Origin: Baekduia soli
Lineage (GTDB): Bacteria; Actinomycetota; Thermoleophilia; Solirubrobacterales; Solirubrobacteraceae
Direction of reading: 5' to 3'
DNA: 64,000 bases
NCBI RefSeq assembly: GCF_007970665.1
Contig: NZ_CP042430.1
Coordinates: 2,914,001-2,978,000, forward strand
The notes beneath the pieces are model-generated. The model saw only the letters and a program-made list of their open reading frames with translations. It did not search any database and was not told the DNA's origin. Made by a program: the position numbers and the translations under genes. Below are positions 1 to 8,670 of the stretch, one piece after another; the first letter of the stretch is position 1, and each line of letters begins with the position of its first letter.

Positions 1-1
1 C

Positions 2-496
2 GACGGCGAAGAGCCACACGTACCAGCATCTCGCCATGAGCTTGCCCGTCAGGCGGCAGTCGACCTCTTCGTGCGGTTCCAAGGCGTCGGGCACGTCCCT
101 AATGAGAAGGCCGCCGAGTTCGTGCTCGCGCCGCTGGTGATCGCCAAGGTCCAGGCGGAGGTCCCCGACGTCGAAGCGGTACTGGCCGCCATGAGCCTTT
201 CCGGCATGAACAAAGCGCTCTGGCACCGCTCAGAGCATGAATGGTGGATGGTTCGCCACCTCGTCCATGCAGGGCTCGGAATCACCCACCAGCTCGCGAC
301 CCAACCCGGTGACCGCGGCGTGCACCAGCTCGCTCGCCTAAGCACCCCAGGAATCGACACGCAGGGCTTGCTCCTGATGATCAGCTGGGTTGCCTCTGCG
401 TTGCCGTACATCGTGGGCTACCTCAACGACAATCCCCTGGAAATTCCTGACGAACGTTTTCGCTCATCTCCACTCCCGAGGAACAAGTTAAGGTAA
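2..496 (+). CDS. hypothetical protein, 5' end outside window
   Basis: The frame is open from base 2 to the TAA at 494-496, so the start lies upstream of the window; the GTG at 71 is only an internal candidate. The visible 164 residues have ordinary globular composition, with a Trp-rich patch (HEWWMVRHL) near residue 80 of the GTG-started form and a hydrophobic stretch near the end. I do not recognise the family. The stop is 38 bp before cas1 on the same strand, so the two are probably cotranscribed, which makes this a possible partner of the solo Cas1. No function is proposed. Confidence 0.5.
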   Translation, partial: DGEEPHVPASRHELARQAAVDLFVRFQGVGHVPNEKAAEFVLAPLVIAKVQAEVPDVEAVLAAMSLSGMNKALWHRSEHEWWMVRHLVHAGLGITHQLATQPGDRGVHQLARLSTPGIDTQGLLLMISWVASALPYIVGYLNDNPLEIPDERFRSSPLPRNKLR

Positions 497-534
497 AATG
501 CGGAGCGTACACAGAACGCGAAAGGACTCGCAAC

Positions 535-1683
535 ATGGACGGCGACACTCCCCCGACCGAGCGGCCCGAACATGGCGTCATCGTCGCTGCGGGCTATGGT
601 CTCAGGCTCTACGTTCGGGGCGGCCACCTCATCGTCCACGATGGAGTGGGACGTCAACACCGCACCCGGCGATATCACCGGGCAATCAGCAAGCTCAGGC
701 GTGTCGTCGTCATCGGCCACGACGGCTACATCACCCTCGAGGCCATGCGCTGGATAAGAGACATCGGAGCCGCCTTTGTCCAGGTTGACCGCGACGCCAA
801 CCTCATCGCGCTCAGCGCGCCCGCCCGCCACCACGAGTCCGCGCTGCGCCGCGCACAGGTCCTTGCTGGCGAGCAGCGGACCGGTCGCCAGGCGACCGTC
901 GACCTCCTGAGGGCCAAACTCGAGTTGCAGGCTCAGATCGCCGAGCGCCTCTCCCGTCTCAAGGCCACGGTCCGGATCAAGGACGCACACCCCATCACGG
1001 TGGCGGCGGCAATCCGAGAGAGCGCAGAGTCTATGCACGCCGATCTCAGCTACGCGGTGCTCCGTCAGCTTGAGTCAGCGGCCGGCCGCAACTACTGGCA
1101 GACGTGGGCTCGCGTTTCGGTCGAGTTCGATCCGGGTTGGGACAAACGGATCCCCGATCACTGGCGTGAGGCCGGCCCACGAACCTCCGCCGCAGAAAAC
1201 AAAGGTCGGGGGCGCAAGGCAACGACCCCTGTTCACGCGATGCTCAACTACACCTACGCGATCCTTGAGACCGAAGCGACGATCGCGGCACACAAGCTCG
1301 GCTTCGATCCGAGCCTCGGCCTGATGCACACAGACAAGCGATACCGAGGCTCACTAGCGACCGACCTGATGGAGCCCGCGCGACCCGCCGCAGACCTACT
1401 TGTGCTCGATTTCCTAGAGTGTCAGCCGCTTCGGCGCGGCGATGTCAGAGAGACGCGAGAAGGTGTCGTCCGTATCGGAGCGCCGCTCGCTCGACAGCTC
1501 GCCGCACACTCGAGCTCGCTTTTGGCCGCGGTGGCCCCGCACGCCGAACAACTCGCGCGGACGCTGCTTGGCCGGTCTGATCACCCCACACCGCTGACCC
1601 GTCGCCGCCACGCCGCAGCGATCGCGCAGACACGATCTGACACCCGCACAGCCACACGATCCGAAGGTAGCATCCAAACATGA
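535..1683 (+). CDS. cas1: solo Cas1-family integrase/endonuclease
   Basis: A 382-aa protein with Cas1 architecture. The N-terminal beta domain (about 14-95) contains GHDGYITLEAMRWIRDIG. The helical catalytic domain (about 100-300) has the family signatures LESAAGRNYW, MLNYTYAIL, GLMHTDK and DLMEPARP. The expected metal-binding residues are present: E180, H265 and D277 (or E280). The tail after about 300 is a low-complexity extension. Cas1 normally works with Cas2 to insert spacers into CRISPR arrays. Here there is no cas2, no effector gene and no repeat array in the visible 5 kb, so this is a Cas1-solo gene of unknown job, perhaps an integrase. Its TGA overlaps the next start (ATGA), implying translational coupling. 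The family call is strong; the function is open. Confidence 0.85.
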   Translation: MDGDTPPTERPEHGVIVAAGYGLRLYVRGGHLIVHDGVGRQHRTRRYHRAISKLRRVVVIGHDGYITLEAMRWIRDIGAAFVQVDRDANLIALSAPARHHESALRRAQVLAGEQRTGRQATVDLLRAKLELQAQIAERLSRLKATVRIKDAHPITVAAAIRESAESMHADLSYAVLRQLESAAGRNYWQTWARVSVEFDPGWDKRIPDHWREAGPRTSAAENKGRGRKATTPVHAMLNYTYAILETEATIAAHKLGFDPSLGLMHTDKRYRGSLATDLMEPARPAADLLVLDFLECQPLRRGDVRETREGVVRIGAPLARQLAAHSSSLLAAVAPHAEQLARTLLGRSDHPTPLTRRRHAAAIAQTRSDTRTATRSEGSIQT

Positions 1684-1910
1684 AGCCCGAGAGCGCCACC
1701 GTGAAGAAGGTACTTCGCTTCGAAACACCCCCGCTCGGAAGCCGCGGCGACAGACTCGCCATTGTGCGCTGGAGCGACGGAACCGAAGGCGCGGCGCTTC
1801 TCTGGTTCAGCGACGAGGTGCTCCTATCCGAAGGCGACTTCATCGGCAAGACTGCTGAGGAGCTGCGATCTCTCCTGTTTCGCAGGGATCGAGACTGCCT
1901 CCAGTCCTAA
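1680..1910 (+). CDS. 76-aa protein translationally coupled to cas1
   Basis: The ATG at 1680 overlaps the cas1 stop in an ATGA junction. The protein is small and looks globular: a beta-rich start (RLAIVRWSDGTEGAALLWFS) followed by an acidic/basic helix (TAEELRSLLFRRDRD). It lacks the ferredoxin-like start and the length of Cas2, so I do not call it Cas2. The tight overlap suggests that it acts with Cas1, or is at least made in step with it. The family is not recognised. Confidence 0.6.
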   Translation: MKPESATVKKVLRFETPPLGSRGDRLAIVRWSDGTEGAALLWFSDEVLLSEGDFIGKTAEELRSLLFRRDRDCLQS

Positions 1911-2286
1911 CCCACCCAAGCTCCCTCGCCAGCCGCAACTTGGAACCCTCCGACCGATCACCGACGCGCTGATACGACGGTTTCAGCACCAGCGCACTGC
2001 TCCCTCGAGCGCCACCCAACAGCAAGAAGGCCTCTTGGGACGCCCCGCAGGCCCCGGCCGCCGATCTCTCGTGCGAACCGCTTAGTCACACCACCGCTCG
2101 AGCGTTCGCGACACGATCCAGCGCCGCCCGCCCATGTGCCGGGTAATCAACGGTCACGACCGCCACGGCGAAGGGACGTCGTCGTCCAGGCCACTCCCAA
2201 GCCCTACGTCTCAAGCGTACTAGGCTTACTTTCCGCGCAAGCGCGCGGCCGCCAGGCTCACTCGAAGTAGTAACGCCACGCGGAAG
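1911..2286. other. intergenic, no gene seen
   Basis: No convincing reading frame, hairpin or direct repeat was seen here. In particular there is no CRISPR-like repeat/spacer pattern downstream of cas1. Confidence 0.5.
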
Positions 2287-2592
2287 TTAGTGCCTTTGGC
2301 TCAGAAAAACGCCGATGTTCTGTGCCACGCCGGGCATCGTCGCCATGTCCCCGTACATAGCCTCAGCCCAATTTACATCCATGACGATGGCAAGTCGGCC
2401 CGACGAGCCCACAACATCATTCTCGTCCCAGATACCAACCATGCCGTTACCCTTGCCGTCCTGGATAAGGATGTTCTGGTGGCCAACATTGCTCGCTGCG
2501 AAGGTGCCTACGAGCCCGCCAGTGAAGCTTGTGAGGTGGTTAGGCGTGGTCGCAACAGCTCCACTACGAGCTGGCACCGTTTCTACCCCCAA
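2287..2592 (-). CDS. hypothetical protein, possibly a fragment
   Basis: A 101-aa frame with balanced composition, including VGHQNILIQDGKGNG and GRLAIVMDVNWAEAMYGD. The only start at the ORF edge is a weak TTG without an obvious Shine-Dalgarno site, so it may be the C-terminal remnant of a longer protein. The alternating hydrophobic strands suggest a Rossmann-like or jelly-roll fragment, but I cannot name a family. It converges with no clear partner, and the divergent gene at 2610 begins 18 bp away. Confidence 0.35.
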   Translation of the reverse strand: MGVETVPARSGAVATTPNHLTSFTGGLVGTFAASNVGHQNILIQDGKGNGMVGIWDENDVVGSSGRLAIVMDVNWAEAMYGDMATMPGVAQNIGVFLSQRH

Positions 2593-2609
2593 AGCTGCTC
2601 GACGCGTGG

Positions 2610-2990
2610 ATGACCGAGCACCCGGCCGGCTTTGCCCAGATGGTGGAAGCTGTGGACGAGGTTTGTGCGGGCGACCTACCGTGGGATGACTGTGACGGTT
2701 TTGCTCGCTTTTATCTTCGGATATTCAACAACAGCCCCGACGCGGAGCTGCGGGTGAAGGCCTTTGAGCAGGTGCTCCGCATAGGTGCATCACACAACCG
2801 ATATCCGGTCGCCAACATGCTGCGAAGCGTCCTGGCGGATGTTACCAACGACGAGGACATTGCACTGGTCGTGAAGGCCGTCAAGCACCAACAGGGCTAC
2901 GCATACTGGTTCTCGATACCTGATCGGTTTGACAAGCGCATCATTGATGCATTTAGTGGCGCGACGGACGAGCACTCAGACATCTGGTAG
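2610..2990 (+). CDS. hypothetical protein, 126 aa
   Basis: ATG start and TAG stop. The composition is natural and acidic, with helical segments (AELRVKAFEQVLRIGASH, ANMLRSVLADVTNDEDIALVVKAV) that resemble a small HEAT-like or immunity-type helical protein. Codon use is less GC-biased than in the Tad genes, consistent with acquired DNA. The family is not recognised. Immunity proteins often look like this, but no toxin lies nearby. Confidence 0.5.
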   Translation: MTEHPAGFAQMVEAVDEVCAGDLPWDDCDGFARFYLRIFNNSPDAELRVKAFEQVLRIGASHNRYPVANMLRSVLADVTNDEDIALVVKAVKHQQGYAYWFSIPDRFDKRIIDAFSGATDEHSDIW

Positions 2991-3643
2991 GCCCGATCGC
3001 GCGCCGCGCGGACGCTCCTATGACGTGGCCCTAGCGGCGTGTGGACCAAGTCGAGCCGACGGAGCTCCGCCGGGAACATGTTAACTCGACATCGTGCCGA
3101 CTAGCTCTACGAGCCGGCTGCGGATGACCAGTATCCGCTTAGCGGGGTTCAGAGGATCTGCTAAATCGTCAGAGCGCAGGAAGCGACCGACCGTCGAATG
3201 GTCATACCCCGTCAGTGCTTTCGCGGCAAGCCTGAACTTCTCGATCAGCCACCGGCTCGGCGTGTGTCAGTACGGTCCACGCGCGCTGGCCGCAGCCCCC
3301 ACCACATCAGACCATTGACCCTCGGCAGGGCGACGCGATCGGCCAGCACCGGTGCTGGGCTAGCTCCCTGCTGGGCGAGCTCCCTGGGCGATCTGCCTCC
3401 GAGATCGTGGAAGTTCAGCGCACAGATGGGGGATCGTGTTCCCGCCAGTACCGATTCACCGCGCCGCGTACGGCGACCCCCGACCGCCCTAGCGACCCTC
3501 CAAGTTGCCGACACCTCCGCCGGAGACGGCAGACCGGTCAGTACCACGGACGGATCCGGGACGACTCGGCACCTTCGTGGCGGAACAACGCTGGTTGCTC
3601 CGCACATACTTGTTTGAGTGCTTCGGGTGCGGTGTCGCCTGTG
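2991..3643. other. gene-poor stretch
   Basis: Overlapping frames exist on both strands, but all are Arg/Pro/Ser-rich shadows without credible starts or recognisable motifs. I see nothing supportable here. Confidence 0.5.
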
Positions 3644-4837
3644 TTACGCGAGCGAGCCGCAATTCATCCGTCGGGCAAACTGCTGCAGAGGGGGAAGTCC
3701 CTGGCCTGTCAGCGGGTCGAGCAAAGACTTCTTCCTGGAGAACAAGTCTGAGAACGAAGCAGTCGTATTGGTCTTGAGATCGGTGACAGCGATTCTCAAT
3801 TCGTACAGCGGACTTACGCCGGACCCGGTGAAGGTTTCCCCGGAGAGCGTCGTCGCATACCGCGCCGGAATGAACTGCGTTAGCAGTCCAGCCCCCTGGA
3901 TCCAGCCATCAAAGACCGGATCAATCGACGGGACCCCGACCAGGTCGAGGAGGTGACGAAGTGAATTGAGCTTCTCGGGCTTGCCATCGACGTGGCAGAC
4001 GGTCCCATCGTCAACGTTGTAAAGGTTAAGCGAGGCGCTCCCGGTGTCTTGCCCGAGCTGTGCGGTGACATCGACTCTAGGCGAGACATCGACGCGAACA
4101 GGCTGCAGTAAGTGCAGCTGTCCGCTGGCGTTGGCCGTGAAATGGCCCGTCTTGCCGTTGCGGGTCACCGCGAGCGTCGCGTTTGGCGCGGGCGACCCGT
4201 CGGCCTTCGTGACCGAGATATCCAGCCACTCGAAGGCCTGATTCGCCGGATCGGTCCCCAACGCGTACGTTCTTGTCGACAACGTAACAGCCAATCCAGT
4301 TAGGTGACCCTGCCGCGCCTTGAGTGACGCGGATGTGAGTGCCCCTTCGAGGGAGAAGTAGGCGGTGGCGTTGGGCGCCAGACCGCCAGTGAAGTCCACC
4401 TCTGCGGCGTCCGGCAGCGCCGGATCGGTTACAAGCGAGGTCTTCGGTCCCTCGTAGCCGGTCGGTCCGAAGGGGCATCCAGCGACGCCGTAGGTGCAAA
4501 GTCCGTCGCCATCGAGGCCAGAGAGATCGCTGCCAGGGCCCGCAACCGTGATCGCATCCACCGGGCTCCCTGACTGGTCCCAGACGCCGACCAGAGTGTC
4601 GTCGGCACCGTCGTATTGGCCAGCGCTCTGGTCTCCGTACACGGTGACCGTTCGGTCGGGATACACCACCAGGAGGATCTCGCACGACGAGGAAAGACCA
4701 ACGGCTGGGCATTCATGGAAGGGCGGAAGGGGGATCAGCGTGGATGCCCCAGAGGCGGCACTCGCCGCAAAGACAGAAGTCAGAATCGCAAGAACAACGG
4801 GGCGCCACAATAGGTTGCACAGTCTGTGAAGATTCAT
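3644..4837 (-). CDS. secreted protein with signal peptide
   Basis: The frame is open to 4936, but the ATG at 4837 starts a classic signal peptide (hydrophobic core VVLAILTSVFAASAASGAS), so I place the start there; this gives a 397-aa precursor. Residues roughly 40-190 form a beta-rich extracellular domain with the motifs DDTLVGVWDQSG, GLDGDGLCTYG, GPTGYEGP and ANATAYFSLEG. That pattern recurs in secreted bacterial proteins, but I have no confident family name for it. A second beta domain follows. The protein is likely exported or cell-surface, with no catalytic motif. It is the last gene before the border that truncates the response regulator. Confidence 0.7.
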   Translation of the reverse strand: MNLHRLCNLLWRPVVLAILTSVFAASAASGASTLIPLPPFHECPAVGLSSSCEILLVVYPDRTVTVYGDQSAGQYDGADDTLVGVWDQSGSPVDAITVAGPGSDLSGLDGDGLCTYGVAGCPFGPTGYEGPKTSLVTDPALPDAAEVDFTGGLAPNATAYFSLEGALTSASLKARQGHLTGLAVTLSTRTYALGTDPANQAFEWLDISVTKADGSPAPNATLAVTRNGKTGHFTANASGQLHLLQPVRVDVSPRVDVTAQLGQDTGSASLNLYNVDDGTVCHVDGKPEKLNSLRHLLDLVGVPSIDPVFDGWIQGAGLLTQFIPARYATTLSGETFTGSGVSPLYELRIAVTDLKTNTTASFSDLFSRKKSLLDPLTGQGLPPLQQFARRMNCGSLA

Positions 4838-5061
4838 GGACGTATACCCCGCTGGGAGCGATGGTGCTCGCTCGCGAAAGCGGGAGCATTGGTAGACCGG
4901 CGCGCTGAGCCTACATAGCTGGCTGGCGTCTGGCAACGGCAGCAGTGTCTGGTCATGCCCTCATTCGACGGACTAAACCCGAACGTAAAGAATTGACTTG
5001 GGATGCCCGTCCGTGCCGTTACGGCTAATCCGGCTTGACGCGGCCTAGTACTACCCCGCTC

Positions 5062-5133
5062 AACGTGTGGGGCGTGGGCTACCGGCTCGTCGACGATCCC
5101 GGGACCGGGCTTGACGGGACGGTGGCGGCGTGA
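5062..5133 (+). pseudogene. C-terminal remnant of OmpR-type response regulator
   Basis: Twenty-three codons plus a stop encode NVWGVGYRLVDD and a short tail. This is the characteristic last strand and turn (VWGVGYRL) of OmpR/PhoB winged-helix DNA-binding domains. The TGA overlaps the GTG of the histidine kinase (GTGA), as expected for a regulator-kinase operon. Upstream of about 5055 the frame no longer resembles a response regulator, so the rest of the gene has been replaced by foreign DNA. It marks the border between the left accessory region and the chromosomal Tad locus. Confidence 0.75.
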
Positions 5134-5824
5134 CCGCGCTCCTGGCCGGCGCGCTGGTCCTCTCGCTGCTCGCCGCGCTGCGCGAGCGGGCGCGGGGCCG
5201 CGGCCTGCGCGAGCGCGCCGCGCGCGTGGAGCACGAGGTCCGGGGCCCCCTGACGGCCGCCGGCCTGGCGCTGCACGGCGCGGCCCGTCGCGGCGAGCTC
5301 GGCCCCGTCCTGGTGGCGGGGATCGAGCTCGAGCTCCGGCGTGCCGCCCACGCGCTCCTGGACCCCAGGGCAGCGCCGACGATCCCCGCGACGACGTCGA
5401 CCTGTCGGACCTGCTGCGCTGCCAGGCGGCGACCTGGCAGGAGGTCGCCGCCGCGCACGGCGCGCGGGTGGCGGTCATCCCGGGTCCCGGGGCCGCGGTC
5501 GTCCGCGCCGACGCGCTCCGGGTGGCCCAGGCCACGTCCAACGTGGTGGCCAACGCGATCGAGCACGGCGGCGGCCTGGTCGAGATCCGCACCCGCACCG
5601 TCGGCGACCGGGTCCGCGTCGAGGTCACCGACGGCGGCCCGGGGCTCCCGGCGGCCGTGGCCGAGCTGGCCGGGCGCCCGCGTGCGGGCCGCGGGCGGCG
5701 CGGGCGCGGCCTGGCGATCGCCGCCGGCGTCGCGGCCCGCAACGGCGGCCGGCTCCGCGCCCTGCCGTCGCCGCGCGGCGCTCGCGTGGCGCTCGAGTTC
5801 CCGGTCGCCGGGACGCGGCCGTGA
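5130..5824 (+). pseudogene. short sensor histidine kinase with a frameshift
   Basis: The GTG at 5130 begins a transmembrane helix (LLAGALVLSLLAAL) followed by an H-box (RVEHEVRGPLTAAGLALH). Around 5365-5390 the homologous reading moves to another frame, which supplies the N box (NVVANAIEHGG), G1 (DGGPGLP) and G2 (GRGLAIAAGVAARNGG) of the HATPase domain. One indel would restore a kinase of about 230 aa, so this is either a real mutation or a sequencing error. It is coupled to the truncated regulator upstream and to cpaB downstream (GTGA overlap at 5821), so this two-component pair probably regulated the Tad pilus genes. Confidence 0.75.
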
Positions 5825-6507
5825 CGCGCCGGCGCCGCGCCGCGCTCCTGCTGGGCGTCGCCATCGTCCTCGGCACCCTGGCGGCCTCCGACGTCTCGGG
5901 CCGCGAGCGGGCGCTGTCGCGGTCGCTGGGCCCGACGGTGCCCGTGGTCGTCGCCCGGGTGGCGATCGCGGCGGGCGACCCGCTCGACGCCCGCCGCCTC
6001 GCGCTGCGCCGCGTGCCCGCCCGCTACGCGCCGGCGTCGGCCTACGCGTCGGTGCCGGCGCTGGCCGGTGCCCGCGCCGCGGTGGCCCTGCGGCCGGGCG
6101 AGGACGTGGGCCCCGCGGTGGTCGACGACGGTGCGCAGGCCGCCGGGGCCCCCGTGCGCCCGGGCGAGCGCGTGGCCGAGATCGTGGCCCACGGCTCGCC
6201 CGAGCTGGTGCGGCCCGGCGGCCGCGTCGACGTGCTCGTCACCCGCCAGGGCGGAGACGGATCGGGCTCGACGACGCTGGCCCTCCAGGACGCCGAGGTG
6301 CTGGCCGCGGCACCCGCCGCCGTCGAGGGCCAGGACGCCGCGAGCGGCGGGCCCAGCGTGGCCGTGTCACTGCGGGTCACGCTGCGCCAGGCCGTGTACC
6401 TGGCCGCCGCGCAGGCCTTCGCGCGCGAGCTGCGGATCCTGCCGCGGGCGGCCGGCGACCACCGCCGCAGCGCCGCGGCGACGACCGTCGGGACGGCCCT
6501 CGGGTGA
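5821..6507 (+). CDS. cpaB: Flp/Tad pilus assembly protein CpaB (SAF domain)
   Basis: A 228-aa protein. The GTG start overlaps the kinase stop. An N-terminal signal anchor (ALLLGVAIVLGTLAA) is followed by a SAF/AFP-III domain, in which the mature part begins VPVVVARVAIAAGDPLD, with RLALRRVPARYAPASAY and ALRPGEDV typical of CpaB/RcpC. The C-terminal RcpC part contains RPGGRVDVLV. In Tad systems CpaB is an envelope-spanning assembly factor that works with the secretin and the CpaF motor. Its place upstream of the interrupted cpaF supports the call. Confidence 0.85.
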   Translation: MTRRRRAALLLGVAIVLGTLAASDVSGRERALSRSLGPTVPVVVARVAIAAGDPLDARRLALRRVPARYAPASAYASVPALAGARAAVALRPGEDVGPAVVDDGAQAAGAPVRPGERVAEIVAHGSPELVRPGGRVDVLVTRQGGDGSGSTTLALQDAEVLAAAPAAVEGQDAASGGPSVAVSLRVTLRQAVYLAAAQAFARELRILPRAAGDHRRSAAATTVGTALG

Positions 6508-6584
6508 GCTCGGTCACCCGTCCAGCGCCTCCGCGCAACCTCAAGACCGGCCCCACACGACCGATACCCGGGTCCGAGGCTCAC

Positions 6585-8078
6585 ATGCTGCGAATCCTTC
6601 GTCCTCTTCCTCTCGCCCTCGTGGCCGCCAGCGTCCTGGCTCCCACGGCTGCCAACGCCGCGACGTACCCGAAGGTCTCGAGCGTCGCGCCGCTCAAGCT
6701 CGCCGTCGGCGATCTCCTGACGATCAAGGGCAGCGGGTTCCGCGCCGGGGCCTGGAAGACGACCGTCGTCTTCCAGCGCGACGGCAAGCCCGCCGTGTTC
6801 GTGAAGGCCAGGAGCGCCAGCGCGACGAAGATCACGGTGCGCCTGCCCGAGAAGCTCGGCGTGTTCCTCAGGACGAGCAACCTCGTGCCGGTCGCGACGA
6901 AGTTCAAGCTCCGCGTCCTGACGACCCGCTTCTCCAGGACCTGGACCTCGGACAGGCTCTCGCCGTCCGTCGCGCCCAGGGCCGGCGCCCCGGGGACGAC
7001 GGGCATCACCGGCACGACGGGCATCACCGGCACGGCCGGCGGCACCGGCTCGAGCCTGACCGGCACGCCCGCCGGGACCCCGGCCGCGGCGCTCTCGGCC
7101 TACCAGGTGTGCGAGCGCGACGCCGCCTCGAGCCCCGACGTCGACGCCGACGGCGACGGCCTCACCAACGCGGTCGAGCTCGCCGCCAAGACCGACCCCT
7201 GCCTCGCCGACACCGACGGCGACGGCATCGTGGACGGCTACGAGTACTTCTCGGCGGTCGACCTCAACGGCAACGCGGTGCCCTACCCGGGCAAGCGACC
7301 GTGGCCCAACCCGCTCGATCCCACCGACTCCAACTTCGACTTCGACGGCGACGGCCTGACCATGAGCCAGGAGTACCAGCTCTGGCAGTTCACCGGCGCG
7401 CACTTCCCGCTGACCGCCTACAGCGACGGCAAGCAGGCCACGGCGGGCAGCCATCCGGTCACCACGCCGGCCGAGCACAACCTCGACCTCGACGGCAACG
7501 GCTACCTCACCGACGACGAGCTGGACGCCGACAACGACGGCCTCTCCAACATGGTGGAGTACAACTCCACCGGCACGCAGGTCTGGTGGAACTCGGTCAA
7601 GTGGTACAGGCCGCATCCCGACTCCCCGCCCTCCGCCGGCTCCAAGCCCGACTACACCGAGAAGCCCTACTCGATCCGCGCCTTCTCGCAGACGAGCCCG
7701 GTCGACGCCGACACCGACGGCGACGGCATCCCCGACGGCGCCGACGACCAGGACAACGACGGCTGGTCGAACTTCTGGGAGATGCAGATCGGCCGCACCC
7801 GCGTGCCGTACGGCTCGGGGCTCAGCACGCCCTACCGCGTGCACCCGTTCAACCCCTGCCTGCCGGACCCGCACGCGCTGACCTGCAGCCGCTGGCTCCC
7901 GCTCGACAGCGACCCGTGGCCTCCGTTCGACGGCACGCAGCAGATCGGCGACGCGCTGCCCTTCGGCTTCGACTACGCGAGCATGGATCCGTCGGTCGTC
8001 TACACGGGCTCGATGGCAAGCGAGTCGCCGCTGACCTTCGTCGGCCCGTGGGACGGACGCCACGGCAACCCGAACTGA
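6585..8078 (+). CDS. secreted protein with IPT-like and calcium-binding TSP3-type repeats
   Basis: A 497-aa precursor with signal peptide (LALVAASVLAPTAANA). Residues about 30-130 resemble an IPT/TIG fold (VGDLLTIKGSGFRAGAW). A Gly/Thr-rich linker repeats TTGITG. From about 185 onward there are at least five DxDxDG-type calcium loops (DVDADGDGLTNAVE, DTDGDGIVDGYE, DFDGDGLTMSQE, DLDGNGYLTDDE, DTDGDGIPDGADD), as in thrombospondin type-3/EF-hand-like repeats. It is likely an extracellular calcium-stabilised adhesin or structural protein. Its position between cpaB and cpaF suggests a surface role alongside the pilus. It reads cleanly without frameshift. Confidence 0.75.
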   Translation: MLRILRPLPLALVAASVLAPTAANAATYPKVSSVAPLKLAVGDLLTIKGSGFRAGAWKTTVVFQRDGKPAVFVKARSASATKITVRLPEKLGVFLRTSNLVPVATKFKLRVLTTRFSRTWTSDRLSPSVAPRAGAPGTTGITGTTGITGTAGGTGSSLTGTPAGTPAAALSAYQVCERDAASSPDVDADGDGLTNAVELAAKTDPCLADTDGDGIVDGYEYFSAVDLNGNAVPYPGKRPWPNPLDPTDSNFDFDGDGLTMSQEYQLWQFTGAHFPLTAYSDGKQATAGSHPVTTPAEHNLDLDGNGYLTDDELDADNDGLSNMVEYNSTGTQVWWNSVKWYRPHPDSPPSAGSKPDYTEKPYSIRAFSQTSPVDADTDGDGIPDGADDQDNDGWSNFWEMQIGRTRVPYGSGLSTPYRVHPFNPCLPDPHALTCSRWLPLDSDPWPPFDGTQQIGDALPFGFDYASMDPSVVYTGSMASESPLTFVGPWDGRHGNPN

Positions 8079-8229
8079 GCCGACGGCAGCACCACAGCAG
8101 TGACGATGACGGCCGGGCGGCCCACGGCCCGGCCGTCGCCGTTCCGGGGCCCGACGCCGCGCCGAGCCGCGCTGTCCGGCCCCTGACGCCAGGGGGGAGG
8201 ATCGCGGCGGCCGGCGCCCTCAAGAGGGC

Positions 8230-8642
8230 GTGGACCCTGCGCTCGAAGACCTCGCCTCCCGCCTCCGCGACCGCCTCCTGGCCGAGGCCGGGGACGCGGG
8301 CCCGCCCGCCTCGCTGCCCGAGCGCATCCGCGCCCTGGTCGACCGCGAGGCCGGCCTGCTGGACGCGGCCACCCGCGAGCTGCTCGTCGCGGGCATCGCC
8401 CGGCGGTCGTTCGGGCTCGGCCCGCTCGAGCCGCTGCTCGCCGATCCCGACGTCGACGAGATCATGGTCAACGGGGCCGGCGGCCCGGGAACCGTCTGGG
8501 TCGAGCGCGCCGGCCGGCTCGAGCCCACCGCGGTCGCCTTCGCCGACGAGGCCCAGCTGCGCCACGCCATCGAGCGGATCCTCGCGCCGGTCGGCCGTCG
8601 CGTCGACGAGGCCGAGCCGCTGGCCGACGCGCGCCTGGCCGA
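8230..8642 (+). pseudogene. cpaF: cpaF/tadA pilus ATPase, 5' fragment (interrupted)
   Basis: Starts at GTG 8230 and encodes the CpaF N-terminal domain: RSFGLGPLEPLLADPDVDEIMVNG is the family signature, followed by VDEAEPLADARLAD. At the point where CpaF proteins continue as DGSRVN the frame runs into unrelated DNA and stops at 8668-8670. The missing part resumes at 60013. CpaF is the cytoplasmic hexameric secretion ATPase that powers Tad pilus assembly. This half lacks the Walker A motif and cannot be active alone. Confidence 0.92.
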
Positions 8643-8663
8643 TAGGACTTGCCGCATGCGTCG
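8629..8663. other. attL of the integrative element
   Basis: Left half is cpaF (ends CTGGCC); the probable crossover dinucleotide GA is at 8641-8642; right half is element DNA with the attP arm GGACT (8645-8649) and GCGTCG (8658-8663). Confidence 0.8.
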
Positions 8664-8670
8664 GTCGTAG

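Noticed and set aside
1680-1910. Cas2 beside cas1
   Set aside because: Too short, and lacks the ferredoxin-like YDI(S/P) start of Cas2.
1-5060. CRISPR array next to cas1
   Set aside because: No regularly spaced direct repeats were found by eye in the visible flank; an array left of the window cannot be excluded.
6042-8063. A 673-aa minus-strand frame, and similar long antisense frames at 60665-62473, 33951-35042 and 11715-13250
   Set aside because: Val/Ala/Arg/Gly-rich antisense shadows of clear genes, a common artefact at this GC content.
5130-8078. A 982-aa continuous plus-strand frame
   Set aside because: It joins the kinase N-terminus to the calcium-repeat protein through Arg/Pro/Ala-rich sequence that is the out-of-frame shadow of cpaB; the real genes are separate.
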